Part shown: piece after piece, positions 13,232 to 24,429 of the stretch
How the letters are laid out: every line of letters begins with the position of its first letter
How positions within the stretch are numbered: position 1 is the first letter of the stretch
Origin: Lindgomyces ingoldianus
Lineage: Eukaryota; Ascomycota; Dothideomycetes; Pleosporales; Lindgomycetaceae
Length of the DNA stretch: 64,000 nucleotides
Reading direction: 5' to 3'
NCBI RefSeq assembly: GCF_010093535.1
Contig: NW_022985211.1
Coordinates: 234,754 to 298,753 of the forward strand
Made by a program: the position numbers and the translations under genes
The notes under the pieces: model-generated
What the model was told of the DNA's origin: nothing
Seen by the model: the letters and a program-made list of their open reading frames with translations, nothing else
Databases searched by the model: none

Positions 13232-13820
13232 TGTTATAGTCTATAGTTAGACTAGTGTAACTCTACTAGCAGTGCTCTATAATCTAGCTAAGTTAGAGTA
13301 GGGCTTGCTTATAAACTAGTTAAAGGACACAGAGGCAGCGCAGCTGCCTGTAATAATAAAGAAGTGTGTTATTTAGTAAAAAAGTAAGCTATAAATTTAC
13401 TAAGTTTAAAAAAGCTTAAAAAGCTTTACTTAGTAAGCTTACATAAACTTACTTTACTTACTTTAGCACTTTTTAAATATGTATATAGTTTTAACTTTAA
13501 ATAACTTTTAAAAAGTGTGTTTAATATTTAGTTTATTCTTTATATAAACTAAGTAGCATTTAGCTTTTTAAAAAGCTATAATACTATCTATATATCTTAC
13601 ACTATATATACCTCTAATCCTGTCTAACAGGACTGTTTAACCTGGCTACTATACTGCCGCACATAAGGCAAACTATGATCTGGTTACTCTACCCTCCTCC
13701 AGTAGCCTAGTAGCCTTTACGTAGGACTGTACACCCTGCCGTTGGCCCCTATATTTCGACCCACCTTCCTCCCAGGAATACCATTGACCTGAGTGCTTCC
13801 ACGAAGCAAGGATTGTAACA
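13232..13820 (+). repeat. 3' LTR of T3-A
   Basis: 589 bp. The inner (left) part is RIP-mutated and the outer ~200 bp (from about 13,610) are unmutated (for example CGACCCACCTTCCTCCCAGG), mirroring the 5' LTR. Preceded by a purine-rich tract at about 13,214-13,230. Confidence 0.92.
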
Positions 13821-13825
13821 CTTGG

Positions 13826-14350
13826 CTTATAGCTAAGATTCTTAATTATATTAGGTAATAAGAACTATATAAAGTAAAGTAACTACTTTAAAATACTAGG
13901 TAACATTATATATTAAAATTCTACTAAGTGTAAAAGAGTAACTAGAAGTGTTCTTACTAGTAAACTGTACAGAATAGTTAGAAGGTTTAATAATGTAATT
14001 ACTTTTAGTATAACTCTATAGCAGATTATATAAACGCTTAAACTGCTACTAATCCTAGTAGTAATCTGCATAGATTTAAGGTCTCTGTATAATTACCTTA
14101 TTAAGCTAGGCACTACTAGTAAAAAACAACTTATAATTAACATTATGTTACTCTGCAAATTATATAAAAAGAGGGAGATTGCAGAGATTAGGTAAATTAA
14201 TAGTAAAGACAACTCTGTAGATGCATGTATAAAGAAAACACTAAATTAGGCTCTTTAACTATTAGTCTTAACTAACTGCCTCTCTGTCTAAATAGAAGCA
14301 TCTGTGGACCGGCTAGATCCTGTGCGCAAAGATGCCTTAGACTAACTAGA
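13826..14350 (+). mobile_element. Ty1/copia-like RNase H tail, right part of the element split by T3-A
   Basis: Plus-strand text continues the element seen before 5,986: DSQLYQVI, then TKCKRVTRSVLTSKLYRIV, ICIDLRSLYNYLIKLGTTSKKQ and KREIAEIRQI, matching the copia RNase H order (KCKRVTRSVLASELY, then the D-S-L-Y-D motif, then the C-terminal repeat). The second Asp of the usual DSKSLYD motif is now N, consistent with RIP. Together with 2,771-5,986 this shows T3-A inserted into a copia RNase H region. Confidence 0.75.
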
Positions 14351-14720
14351 CTAACAACACCTCTGTATAAGGCCTATTTTCTTTTGTTTGTTTTTTTCTA
14401 TTGCACGCACTTATTTTTTTTACTTTTGTATAAGATTAGAAGAGAAGGATATATACAGAAGGCAACTCCTTAGGCAAAAACAGAAAGTTGCTAGTGTCTG
14501 TACATAGCAACAGCGTTACAGTCTAGATATTTATCGCGCAAGAGAAGGATCATGTAGCTATGTCACATAATGCTTGTGCGCGAACCTCTGTGCGCTAACA
14601 TCTAGATATTCCCCTTTTCCTCTGTACAGAGGAAAGACAGAGCAATATAGAACTAGAAACATGTTGCCCCGACCCTACCTACTTTGTACGCTGTGCACAC
14701 CGTACACTACTCTTACTCTT
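14351..14720. repeat. Low-RIP island, possible copia LTR
   Basis: Follows the copia RNase H tail and contains GC-richer patches (around 14,290-14,330, 14,510-14,610 and 14,670-14,700). TCTAGATAT appears at both about 14,523 and 14,605, and GCGCGAAC/GCGCTAACA text suggests a TG...CA LTR end, but I could not fix both borders or find a second copy. No gene. Confidence 0.35.
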
Positions 14721-16379
14721 GCTACTTAAGTGCTTATACTATAAGCAGCTAGCTGAAAGAGCTTATTTAACATATAGCTTATATTTCTAGTAGCCTTTAA
14801 TTATATAATCTTCTACTAGGCACTAGCAGTTTTCTACTTAGTAGTGTTAGAGTAGTTAGTTGTTTATTTAGTGTACCTTTTATTAAAAGTAATAAAAGAC
14901 ATAGTCTCTACATTTTTTACACTTTAACTATAAAAGGTTTTTGTAGTCTAGTCTAAAGCTGCAGTGTAGGCAGTTTAGCATTTTACATTCTATAAGTTCT
15001 TCTTTTAGGATGTTATCTTCTGCTTTATTTATTTATGTTTATTTTAGCTACTACCTAGCTAAATGCTTAGTAGGCTAGTGTTTTATACAGTACCTGTTTA
15101 TACATAGGTGCTATAGGAACAAGCAATTCTTTAGATTTATATAGACAGGTACAAGTTACACTTATGTCTACTATAAGTATTTTTTAGTTTTTATAATATA
15201 AAGCAGATGTTTTTTATAGCAGCAGTAAAATTCTTTATACTGTTTACTTTTAAAAAGAATGTAGTACTAGTTAAGCTGTCTTATTTCTAGCTCTTTTCTA
15301 GTTATTACTAGTGCTAAGGGCAGGGTCTTAGACCTCTTCTAGCAGAGGTTAAGCGTCTGCAATGCTGTAGGTAGCTACTTAAAGCCTTCTCTTTTCTAAA
15401 AGATGTTCTAGAAGAAATTTTATTAGTTCTCTTTATTTAAGATGCTTTAATGTACCTTTATAATATTTAATATTACTTTATATATCTTTGTATTATTATT
15501 AATAGGTGCCTTTTAATATAGTATTTTATAATACTAGTGTTTATAATATTCTCTACCTTTCTAGCACTAGCTATTCTAGAACTGTTAGGCTAGCTTCTTT
15601 ACTAGTGTGCCTATTATAGGCTGTGCTAAGGGGAATCATTTCTCTTCTTTTCTTACATTTTGTATGTAGTTTACAACCTGTGTTAAGTAGCATACTCTTT
15701 TATAAATTACTACTTTTTGAAGCGCTAAATCAATGTTATAGCTATCTTAAACTTTTACTTTTTAATAACTTATAAAGTAATTTATTAGTTTATAGTTTAT
15801 TCTACACTTTTAATAAAGTCTTTTATTAAGCCTAGTATAGATTTTATCTATTATTAGGCTTCTTTTTATGCTTATAGCTTTTATTATAGATTCTAAATTT
15901 TTATTCTGTAGAGTTCTAAAGTCTAGGCATTTTTAATAAAAGTGTCTTACTTTTTTATAATTTAAGTAGGCTTTTCTTTTAAGCTTGTTTTTTTATTTTT
16001 ATACTAAGAAAAGTTTATTTTTAATTTTTTTTAATAGCTTTTACTTTACTAAGACTTATAAGTTTTTTTTATAAAGTACTTTTTTTTTAAAGATCTAGAT
16101 AGATTTTTAATTAGTGTTTTTTTTCTTTTAATTTAAAATTCTGTTCTTAGTGTCTGTTATTATAGATAGTTGCTAATTTAATCAACTTCTTTAGTTTTTT
16201 TAGTTTATTAATATGCTTAAATTTATTTTTAATTTAGTCTTAAAGTTTTTTATAGAACATGTAGTAAAGAGCTCTTTAGTTAGTCTAACTATATATAGCT
16301 TATTATTTGCAAAATTATGCTGTATACTGCTATACTATTTCTTTTTTTTACTAAAAGTTATTTATTTTATTTATAGCTA

Positions 16380-17511
16380 ACGTACCTAACAGGTTGGCCG
16401 GCCACACAGGTTAGCCAGCTACTTTTGCTAAGCCCCTACTAAACTCTACCTATCTACATAATGCCTTAACAACAACACTAGATTAAATCTTCTAAAGAAT
16501 GTTAGATACAGCTTACTTTTTAGGCTTTTAAATAAGACTTAAAACTTTTCTTATAACATGCTGTAGCTATTTATAATGTCTCTTACATAACACTAAGTAA
16601 TTAACGCGCTAGACAGCCTTTACAAGCAGAATACTAGCCTAAATTAAGGAATCTAACTAAGCTTAAAAAGAAGGTAGTTATTAAGTACATACTTAAGCTT
16701 ATTACACGCAGATTTTCTTTTAAGCTTATAGCTATAGCTAATATAGCTAATTTCTTACCTGTAGAGTGTAATCTAGGCAAGGTTAGCTTAAACTAGCCTA
16801 GTATGTAGGTTAAGCACTGCCCTAAGTTTATAATAAAGTTTAATTATAAGTATAATTATAAAAAAGTACTTTATAAGAATCTAGAGGTTATCTAGAGCTA
16901 GTTTTGCCTAGTAGCTAACATAAAAGCTAAGTATAGTATCTAGAATAAAGACACATATAACTTTAATAAGTTAAGCTTTATAATAGGCTAGATATTAACT
17001 AGAGCAGTTATTATAGCTTTAAAAAGACAAAGACAGCTAAAGATAATATAGTAAGGTAATAAAAAGTAGATAATAGTTATTTAGAGCATTAATATAATAA
17101 AGTAGGCTATAAGATTATAAAGCTTTAAGCAGTAAATAAGGCTACTACATAACATAAATTACATAAAAGAAAGTAGATTTAGGTAAAAAAGACTTTAATA
17201 GTTAAGAATAAAGCTTATCTAACTACTTTAAAGGAGTTTAGAGCGTGTAGTAATAAAAAGAAGCTAAAGACGCAGGTGTGCACTAAAGAAAGTAAGCTAA
17301 GTTAAAAGCAATATAGGCAGTGTAATTAGACTAGGCATAACTTGCGTACATGTAAGTAAGTAGTAAAAGTAGACTCTAAATAATATCTTATGTTGTATTA
17401 CTCTATATAGGGCTAAAGTAGGCTGTTTTGCGAGAGAATAGAGTAGTTTTAGTAGGGGCTTAGCAAAAGTGGCCGGCTAACCTGTGTGGCTAGCTAACCT
17501 GTTAGGTACGT
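16380..17511 (+). mobile_element. Fot1/pogo-like DNA transposon F1, internally deleted
   Basis: Long terminal inverted repeats (ACGTACCTAACAGGTTGGCC... at the left, its complement ending GTTAGGTACGT at the right, about 65 bp) with TA duplications (16378-16379, 17512-17513). Internal text on the plus strand matches an HTH/CENP-B transposase and a YNFxKLSFIIG segment at the first DDE Asp, then jumps near 17,105 to the 3' end. Compared with F2 (1,846 bp) about 0.7 kb including the rest of the DDE domain is missing. Stops throughout. Inserted in gag of T3-B. Confidence 0.88.
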
Positions 17512-18022
17512 TATTTTTTTTTTACTTATTTATAAATAGTTTTTAGAGCTTTTTTAAATTTGTTAATATTTTTAAAGATTTATTAGGTCTAGTTATGTAG
17601 TTAGGCCTCTGTTCTCTTAAACTAGTTCTAATTATCTGCATAGAGCTAGAACTATATAGCTAGAGTTTTTTTAGGTAGAGGCTTATTTACTTAACTATTT
17701 TCTTATTTGTTTAAAAGGCTTCTAGGTTATAGCTTATATAAAGCTAATAATAAGTAAAAAAAAGTTTTAAGTTTCTAAAGTTACTAATAAAAAGTTTTAA
17801 AAGTGCTAAGTATAAAAACCTTTTTACTAAAGTGTTTATTTACTTATTAAGCTAATAGTAAAAGGTAGTAAGTTTAACTTATAAGTTTACTACCTACTTT
17901 ATAAGTTTTACTTTAGAGGTTATTAGGTTTATAGTTAATCTTAATAAGGTAGCTCTTATTATAAACATATTTTTAAGAATAAGAGAAATAAGATTCATAC
18001 TTTATTAAAAAGTAGTAATTAA

Positions 18023-19051
18023 TGTTATAATTTTTACTTTAAGAAAATAGTCTTTAAAGTACGCAGAGCTAAAAAAATAAAAAAAAATAAAAGAAGAGAT
18101 TTTTTAAAACAAGAGACTAGGCTAGCAATAGGTGTACAGTCTGCGCGGCGTTTGTTAAGAGGATAGAAGAGGTAAGCTAACTGTAGTTTGCTCTTTAATA
18201 GCAGTATAAGGTGCTTAGGTTAAACAGTTCTAGTTAGAACAAAATAAAGGTATATATAGTATAAGATATATAATTAGTATTACTTTTATTATAAAGTAGT
18301 AATACTACTTAGTTTATATAATAATAAACTAGACTAAACTTTAATTATAACTTTTTTATAATAGTTAAGATCTAAACTATATACATAAAGTTCTAAGGTT
18401 TAAAGGTTGTAGTGTTGTCAGATTGAAGCACTGTTTCTAGGCTTCCTGAGATGAATGATGGGTTTGGATATGATGTATGGGATGATTATTCATTGTGTTG
18501 ATTTATCGATCCTTTTTCTGCTCTACTCGTGTTGCTCGGCTTTTTGTTTTGCCGATCCGAGTCCCTCGCGCACTTGCCCTATGCGCGACCAGCTTGCAAC
18601 ATGCTGCAATTTGTTGCAGAATATTGCAAAATGCTGCAACATGCTGCAATTTGCTGCAACATGCTGCAATTTGCTGCAACATGCTGCAAAATGCTGCAAA
18701 ATGCTGCAACATGCAGCAATTTGCAGCAACATACTGTTCGAGCTTATTGCTCGTACTATGTAGCAGCTTTCGTCAAACGTTCCTCCTGTCTTGACAGTAG
18801 GTGCGCATATCTGACAAGTGTGATGTAAGCGCTTACCTACTGCAGCGCGCATTACCGCTTACAACACTTAAATATCCTCTTCTTATTAGACACTATATTT
18901 AGCTGTGCACTAGTCTAATAAGTCTGTCTATTTGTTGTCTGTTAGGTCTTGTAACTTAACAGGTAGGGTGATAAGAGGATTCTAGCCTTGTTTGTTCAAA
19001 CAGTGGGGCATCTATAGGTGGTGGCTTACGGTCCAATCGTGGGTCGTAACA
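18023..19051 (-). repeat. 5' LTR of T3-B, split by a solo LTR
   Basis: Starts (plus strand) TGTTATAATTTTTAC and ends GGTCGTAACA, homologous to the LTR at 47306-47915. Without the 406-bp insertion it is about 623 bp. The outer end (about 18,830-19,051) is GC-balanced and unmutated, the inner end AT-rich. Confidence 0.85.
18416..18816 (+). mobile_element. Solo LTR with CTGCAA minisatellite (family S-CTG), copy 1
   Basis: 401 bp, TGTCAGATTG...CATATCTGACA, with a perfect 5-bp duplication AGTGT (18411-18415, 18817-18821). TG...CA ends plus a 5-bp duplication indicate a solo LTR rather than a DNA transposon. The centre (about 18,595-18,735) is a tandem array of AACATGCTGCAATTTGCTGC-type units (ATGCTGCAA-x, 10-11 bp steps). 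Six-frame translations here give Cys/Leu- or Gln/Ala-rich open frames that are array by-products. Confidence 0.9.
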
Positions 19052-19440
19052 GTAGTTAGTTAAAACTAATAATTAATTAGCCTAATTTAGTGTTTTCTTT
19101 GTACATAGATTTATAAAGTAATATAAACTTAAAACTTTTTAAAAAGGTAAGTAGCTATCTATATATATGTAACGCTTTTATAAAAAGCCTAAGTAGAAAG
19201 AGCTAGTACAGGTTAAAGTTAATCTTAGAACGTTCTTCTATGTCGCTACTATACTAGTAAGCACTTTTACAATGTAACTATTTAGAAGACGCTTACTAGG
19301 CATTATAAAATTAATATGTATAAACATGTATAAACATGTATAAAATAATTATAAAGTTGTTAGTAGCTAAATGCTATAATTAGAGATGTATAGGTGCGGG
19401 GTAAAGAATTTTTAAATTAGCAATTAGTTTTTTCCCTTTA
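19052..19440. other. AT-rich RIP tail, no gene
   Basis: AT-rich sequence with no recognisable coding text. ATGTATAAAC is repeated near 19,316-19,340. GC content recovers at about 19,440, the left border of the gene island. Confidence 0.6.
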
Positions 19441-19943
19441 CTAGCTAACAGTCCGCTGTACCCCAGTCCAATCCAAGGGTATAAGCCAAATCGCCAAGCA
19501 TTGTTGCATGTGGGCAGTCACTTTCATCTATTTTATTGCTAGCGTGACATCCGCAGTGTCCGTCCATACCCTCGCCGCAATGAAATCCGCGGGACACGCA
19601 TTCTCACATGAGAATGCATTCATGCCTAGCTGATAGTAGCTGGGGGAATGCTTTGTCCAATTAGACATCCGTGAAGGGAATATGTATCAAGGATTCTGCA
19701 CAGCTGGTTCCCCCAATGTCAACGGCGTAGTCTGAGGTGGCTCAGCGCGGCAAACGGGCAGATGTCCCACCGACGGGTAACACCGCAATCTACCTGCGCA
19801 TTTACAACACGGAGTTCTCTTGACCCGTTGGCCAGAGAGTTAACTACATCTTCTTTAATTCTCACTATTCGGGTCCGAAACCTTCTCACTTGCTCCAACG
19901 CCGCAGTGGAGTCTTCCTTCTCTATCCGCTCACAGCTCGCAGC
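19441..19943. other. Upstream region of the thioesterase gene
   Basis: GC-balanced, no recognised gene. A 71-aa open frame (19762-19977) overlaps the thioesterase start in another frame and has no family signature. Probably promoter and 5' leader; CT-rich patches occur shortly before the ATG. Confidence 0.45.
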
Positions 19944-20570
19944 ATGGGTCCCAAACCAAGGTTCAACGATCCGCTAGAGGCGTCTTCTTACTTCCATCCC
20001 ATTGGTACCAATCCCTACCAACATCTTCGCAAAAGGCTTGTCGAACAAATCATTGCACAGGGCTACGATTATGACACCCTCACCGAGATCCCCGTGGACT
20101 GGTCCAACGACCAAGACACCAATGGCCACATATCAAATCCTGTATACGGACGATACGCTAGTACGGGCAATGTCCGATTGTTCGAGTCGTTTGCGTCCAC
20201 TATCGGAGATATATCCAGGGAGATGTTGTCTGGAAAAGAGATTGGTCCGCTGTTGAAGGGGTATCATTACGATTTGAAACGCCCTGCTAGCTACCCGGAC
20301 GCAGTGATAGTCGGCAATCGCCTTTCCAAGCTTCTTGCAGATCGTTATTTCACGACGACCACCATCTGGTCGCTACGTCAGCAATGCGTTGTCGCTGAGC
20401 TACGAGGCTGGATTGTGTTTGTGGACCCAGCAACAGGAAGACCGGTTGACTTGGTGGAGAAGGGGGAACCTTATGCTACCTTGTGGAAACATATTGAGGA
20501 AAAAGTGGAGCGCGCCAACACACTATTAGGGAAATGGAACACCGAACATCGGCCTCGCGAGAAGTTGTAA
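19944..20570 (+). CDS. Hotdog-fold (4HBT_2-like) thioesterase
   Basis: Single-exon 208-aa protein from ATG 19944 (MGPKPRFNDPLEAS...). The frame is open further upstream (to 19890) but without a convincing extra domain. Central text VDWSNDQDTNGHISNPVYGRY is the hotdog thioesterase signature (D-x-x-D/N-x-x-G-H-x-x-N-x-x-Y), followed by a long helix region (FESFASTIG) and a second strand set (FTTTTIWSLRQQCVVAELRGWIVFVDPATGRPVDL) typical of fungal acyl-CoA or acyl-ACP thioesterase-like proteins. Such proteins hydrolyse acyl thioesters; in secondary-metabolite loci they can trim or release polyketide chains. It lies beside an MFS exporter and a HR-PKS, so a cluster role is plausible but inferred. 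No stop, frameshift or RIP damage is seen. Confidence 0.7.
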   Translation: MGPKPRFNDPLEASSYFHPIGTNPYQHLRKRLVEQIIAQGYDYDTLTEIPVDWSNDQDTNGHISNPVYGRYASTGNVRLFESFASTIGDISREMLSGKEIGPLLKGYHYDLKRPASYPDAVIVGNRLSKLLADRYFTTTTIWSLRQQCVVAELRGWIVFVDPATGRPVDLVEKGEPYATLWKHIEEKVERANTLLGKWNTEHRPREKL

Positions 20571-21071
20571 AAAGTCCAGCACCGCTTCCCAGCAGCATGT
20601 CAACGCCACGCATACAGATGCTGGGCATGAAATACATCAGTTCCGTTTTCCTAGGTGTGGGAATTTCACTGGGTTACAGTTTCAGCAACTCTAACCTGGA
20701 TTGCAATCCTCCATGGTTCTATAACACATACTCTCAGGTGTGTCTTACCGGCCTCTCTAATTTGTGCTTGACTTCGACGGAGTTTGTGAGATAGCAATAT
20801 ATAATCCCTGCGAAAAGGTGCTACGCTAGTTAGGTCAGTCTGTGGCTCTGTGGCACAGCCGCTCTATATTGATTGAAATGATAGGGGCGTAGGGCTTCGC
20901 AGCCGTGTACTAACAATTCCAAAAATGATACCACCGAACCGAAAGCGGTCAATCCAAGGGTGTTGTCTTGAAGCCTCCTCACTTACTGGGAGAGCTTCGC
21001 TTTCCCAAGCCATCGCTTATCCTCACATACCACACAGAACCTCGAGTGAATACAGAGAATCTAAAGTGAAT
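20571..21071. other. Intergenic region, likely terminator/promoter
   Basis: A 86-aa open frame (20534-20794) with a hydrophobic stretch (MKYISSVFLGVGISLGYSF) overlaps the end of the thioesterase. It has no family match that I recognise and is more likely 3' untranslated sequence. The stretch 20,925-21,071 is open in the MFS frame from an ATG at 20925 but reads unlike a transporter N-terminus. Confidence 0.4.
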
Positions 21072-22911
21072 ATGGGGGAGCATGAAATGCAGAAGGTCAT
21101 GAACGAAGAGAACGAAAATACAGCAACTGTGAGTTTTGAGGGCACTGGCGGTCCTCTTATCAACAATGCTCCCAACTGCTACCTTTCAGGTTGGAGACTG
21201 CACTGCACGACGCTGGGAATTGTGCTGTCACTACTCTTGGCGAATCTTGAAGTTACTATTGTAGGAACATCTCTTGTTGCTATTGCAAATGATCTTCAAG
21301 GCTTCAGTGAGACGAGCTGGATTGTTAGCGGATATTTGGTGACATACATGGGTACATCACATCTCTCTGTCCATACCCTAATTGCAGAAGTCATAGCTGA
21401 TGCCAAATTGAAGGGTTCAACATTGTATGGGGCAAGCTGAGCGACATCTTTGGCCGGAAAAGTATGTTCATCTTGAGCATGACCATTTTCACAGTCTGGT
21501 CTGCTGGTTGCGGAGCGTCACGAACAATGAATCAACTGTGCGTTACCCTTTTCATACGCCTGCTGCTTTTTCTGACAAGTTTCTTTTCTAGTATCATCTG
21601 TCGCGCATTCCAAGGCATCGGTGGTGCTGGTTGCTATTCACTCGCCACCGTTCTAACATACGAATTCGTACCCCAGGACAAACTTGGCATGTACGGTGCT
21701 TTGAACTCGATGTCAGTAGCGCTTGCTACGCTAATGGGACCATTGTTCGGTGGCGTCATCAATAATCACACTACCTGGCGCTGGATCTTCTATCTCAATA
21801 TTCCCGCTGGAGCCTTCGTTATAGCCGTTCTATTTATCGGCATTCCCAACGGATTTCCACACCATAATTCTCCCCAGGACAGATCCAGAAAACTGAAAGG
21901 ACTTAAGGTATTGCAGAGAGTCGATGTGTTTGGCCTTATCATGCTCCTCGCAGGGTCTCTTCTGCTCTCCGCCGTTCTCCTTGAGTACTCTCTACGAAAT
22001 GGGTGGTCAAGCCTAGGCTCAGTTCTCCTCCTAATATTTGCAATTATTAGCTGGATTGTGTTCCTAGGATGGGAGTGGTACATTGCAGTGGGAGGCACTA
22101 AGACAGAAGCGCTGTTTCCTTGGGAGTTCATGCAGGACCGACCTTGGATGGGGATTCTTCTGTCAACGTTCCTCTGCGGAATGCCATTCAATGTACTCGT
22201 CGTATTCGTGCCGCAGAGATTACAGACCGTTTCGGGATTCAGCGCGTTAGGGGCTGGGGAGCGCTTGCTTCCATATACCTTTAGCGCCGCATTGGGAGCT
22301 GCGCTTGCGATGATTATGGGCTCGAAGAGACGTCTTGCTGTCGTCTATATTTTCATAATCGGAGCCTCATTACAGACGACAGGAACGGCACTTCTGACAA
22401 CCCTCCCAAGCACTAGCGAGTGGCCGGTCCGGGCATACGGATTTCTTGTTATTGCCGGGGTGGGATTGGGAGTCTCATTTGGAATCAGCATTTTGGCAAC
22501 GCCCTTCGTCGTTGCTCCGAAGAACATTGGTATGTTAACTTGCATTAGGCACTGCAAAAATTTCCCGTTACAGTTGTACAAGCCTACTAACTAAGTTGTT
22601 TAGCTGTTGCCGGTGGCTCGCTCATCCAATTCCGTTTTCTTGGTGGAATGGTTGGGCTTGCCATTGTCTCTAACGTGTTCAACTCACGACTTCAGGACAG
22701 GCTCAGGGGATTAATCAGTCCTCAACAGCTACTCGCATTAGACCAAGATGTTTCAGTGCTTGGGACGTTCGCCCCGGATCTCAAAAGCAAAGTTCTTTCG
22801 GTTTTTGCTCAAGAATACAATTACCAGAACAAAATACTTACTGCATTTGTCGCTGCCCAGGTGCTGGCCGCGGGAATGGTCTGGAATAGGCGCTGGTCAA
22901 AGTTGGGATGA
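21072..22911 (+). CDS. MFS multidrug/metabolite exporter (DHA2-type)
   Basis: Four exons: 21072-21351, 21414-21537, 21592-22529, 22604-22911. The introns (62, 54 and 74 nt) all have GT...AG ends and restore frame; the third has a CTAAC branch site. The joined 549-aa protein starts MGEHEMQKVMNEEN. Twelve to fourteen membrane segments follow: LGIVLSLLLANLEVTIVGTSL (TM1 with the DHA2 pattern), motif A GKLSDIFGRK after TM2, RAFQGIGGAG in TM4, and the antiporter motif C region (GALNSMSVALATLMGPLFGG) in TM5. It should export a small molecule across the plasma membrane by proton antiport. Its position between a thioesterase and a HR-PKS suggests it served the cluster product. No disabling mutation is seen, unlike the biosynthetic neighbours. 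An ATG at 20925 would add 49 unlikely residues. Confidence 0.9.
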
Positions 22912-23363
22912 AGGATAGCTGGGTGTGAGTGTTGGTATAGGTAATAGCAGATAAAGTGGAAGTGCGGGGCCCGGACATCTAACTTGACGAATATTGGCGG
23001 CGGTTAATTGATTGTTAGTGTGCACCTTTGCGCTGGGGAGTAGATGCATAATGAGCCGTTGCCCTGGAATTATGTCATACGATGATGCTATGCAAGAATC
23101 GAAAGGTTTTACCGAACTTCATAGGTGCTAACGCCATCCTGATTATCACCAACGCGGCCGTTCCCGCCCCCAGTTTCCCGAAATTCAAGGCGCTAATGCT
23201 GTCTAATGACCCCCGACGCAGCCTTTCCAGTCCCTAGTTACCCGCCCCTACCATATTATATCTAGAGCAAGAAAAATTATGCAGATGGAATCGAATATTC
23301 CGGTCGTGATATGCCAGAATGCGAGGATCCTGATTACGCATCCTCTGTCTTCGGGATCCAGGC
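22912..23363. other. Intergenic, no gene seen
   Basis: GC-balanced sequence without a recognised coding frame. It ends with ATCCAGGC (23356-23363), the left copy of the target duplication of the hAT-like MITE. Confidence 0.5.
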
Positions 23364-24209
23364 CAGAGTTGGCAACAATTAAGTCAATCAAGTTGGGGTG
23401 AATTGCTTAATTAATTAACAGATCTAGCACGTTTTAATTAACTTAATTAACTTAATAGCACAAATAAGGCTTAACTTAATTAACTTAATTAACTTAATTA
23501 ATAGATTACATAGTAAATTAACTGCCTTATATCTTATAAATAGTCTCTAGGTCTTTAGGAGAGATAGCGTCACTACATAGACTTTTTGCTAACTTTGTAG
23601 GCTTTAAGCTAAGGCGCTTCTAAACCTATTGCTGTAATAAGTTTAAGCGCTAGATAATTAAGTTACCTGTACTAAAGGAGTCCCTGTTTGCGCGCAATTA
23701 GGCAGGTGTTGTCACCTTGTAGGGCAGCTCTCATAAAATCTAACTGGCTCCTAGCTGGCCCTGTACGTGCCTTCTTTAGCGGAGGCTCTAGAGTACTGAC
23801 AGGAGAGGCGGCGTCTTTAAACTCTGCCCACAAGCGTTAAAAGCTAAGGTGGCAGTCGTCTAGCCAGCCTTTGTATACGTGGTAGAGGCAGGTAAGTTGG
23901 TGGGCAGTAGAAGTTGAGGAATTTTAGATATATAGCGCTAAGCCTAGTTAGGCAACTATCACAACTCTAAAGTCCCTTAAAGCTAAGCTGCCTTATACTA
24001 TATTTACTACTCCTGCACACTAAAGGATCCTGTATCCCCTAGTAAACCTAAGATCCTAGGGATTTAAGTCTATTAATTAAGTTAATTAAGCAGGCATAAT
24101 TTGCTTAATTAACTTAGTAAATTTTGCCTAGCTAATTAACTTAATTAACAGCTATTAATTAAGTTAATTAAGTTAAGTTATTAAGTCAACTTGATTGTTG
24201 CCAACTCTA
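23364..24209. mobile_element. hAT-like MITE, 846 bp
   Basis: Terminal inverted repeats CAGAGTTGGCAACAATTAAG at the left and, read from the right, TAGAGTTGGCAACAATCAAG; perfect 8-bp target duplication ATCCAGGC (23356-23363, 24210-24217). The YAGAGTTGGCAAC end and 8-bp duplication fit hAT. Both subterminal regions are built from TTAATTAACTTAATTAAC-type palindromic units (about 23,405-23,505 and 24,070-24,180). The middle (23,520-24,060) is non-coding and has no transposase. Confidence 0.88.
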
Positions 24210-24429
24210 ATCCAGGCTGCTACACTGCTTGGATGAACGAGGGAAGGTACCTTGATCAGACATGTTTCTGTGCACTGAAGCCCTGGCCCTTCAAAACAAC
24301 CAATTCACTTCGCCACATTCTTAGACCAGAAAAGGAATCTACCAGGAATGAACCATGGAATCCGTCTTTCACAATCGCCATCGGGGAACAACAATTCCTC
24401 GGCATTACCGATCCTCTTTCGTTGGGCAC

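Larger units (their letters stand above)
5987..13820 (+). mobile_element. Full-length Ty3/gypsy retrotransposon T3-A (RIP-degraded)
   Basis: Two 589-bp LTRs (5987-6575 and 13232-13820, TGTTAYAG...GTAACA / TATAACA) bound a plus-strand internal region. Flanking 5-mers are CTTAG (5982-5986) and CTTGG (13821-13825), a target duplication whose left copy has one G-to-A change. A polypurine tract (GAGAGAAGGGGCAATG) abuts the 3' LTR. Reading through stops gives gag with a zinc-knuckle relic, protease, RT, RNase H and integrase in gypsy order. Net of the 206-bp solo-LTR insertion at 11140 it is about 7.63 kb. It inserted into the copia-like element, whose RNase H part resumes at 13,826. Confidence 0.93.
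14720..19051 (-). mobile_element. Ty3/gypsy fragment T3-B: 5' LTR plus gag, minus strand
   Basis: On the minus strand an LTR (19,051 to 18,023) is followed by gag-like internal DNA down to about 14,720. Segment 15,300-15,640 is the reverse complement of gag in T3-D (about 55,380-55,680), and 16,200-16,300 matches T3-A gag near 7,360-7,450. Pol is absent, so the element is 3'-truncated. It is interrupted by F1 (16380-17511) and, in the LTR, by a solo LTR (18416-18816). Confidence 0.75.

Noticed and set aside
18595..18735. Possible CRISPR-like array
   Set aside because: Units are 10-11 bp, contiguous, without spacers, and the context is a eukaryotic LTR.
18416..18816. Interpretation as a TIR DNA transposon (TGTCAGAT/ATCTGACA)
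   Set aside because: Three copies each have 5-bp duplications and TG...CA ends, which fits solo LTRs better than any DNA-transposon group I know.
18455..18852. Several Cys/Leu- or Gln-rich open frames (also near 44,710-45,017 and 53,168-53,504)
   Set aside because: They are translations of the CTGCAA minisatellite inside S-CTG LTRs in all phases.
20534..20794. Possible small secreted protein after the thioesterase
   Set aside because: It overlaps the thioesterase end, its hydrophobic stretch is internal, and no family or splice support was seen.
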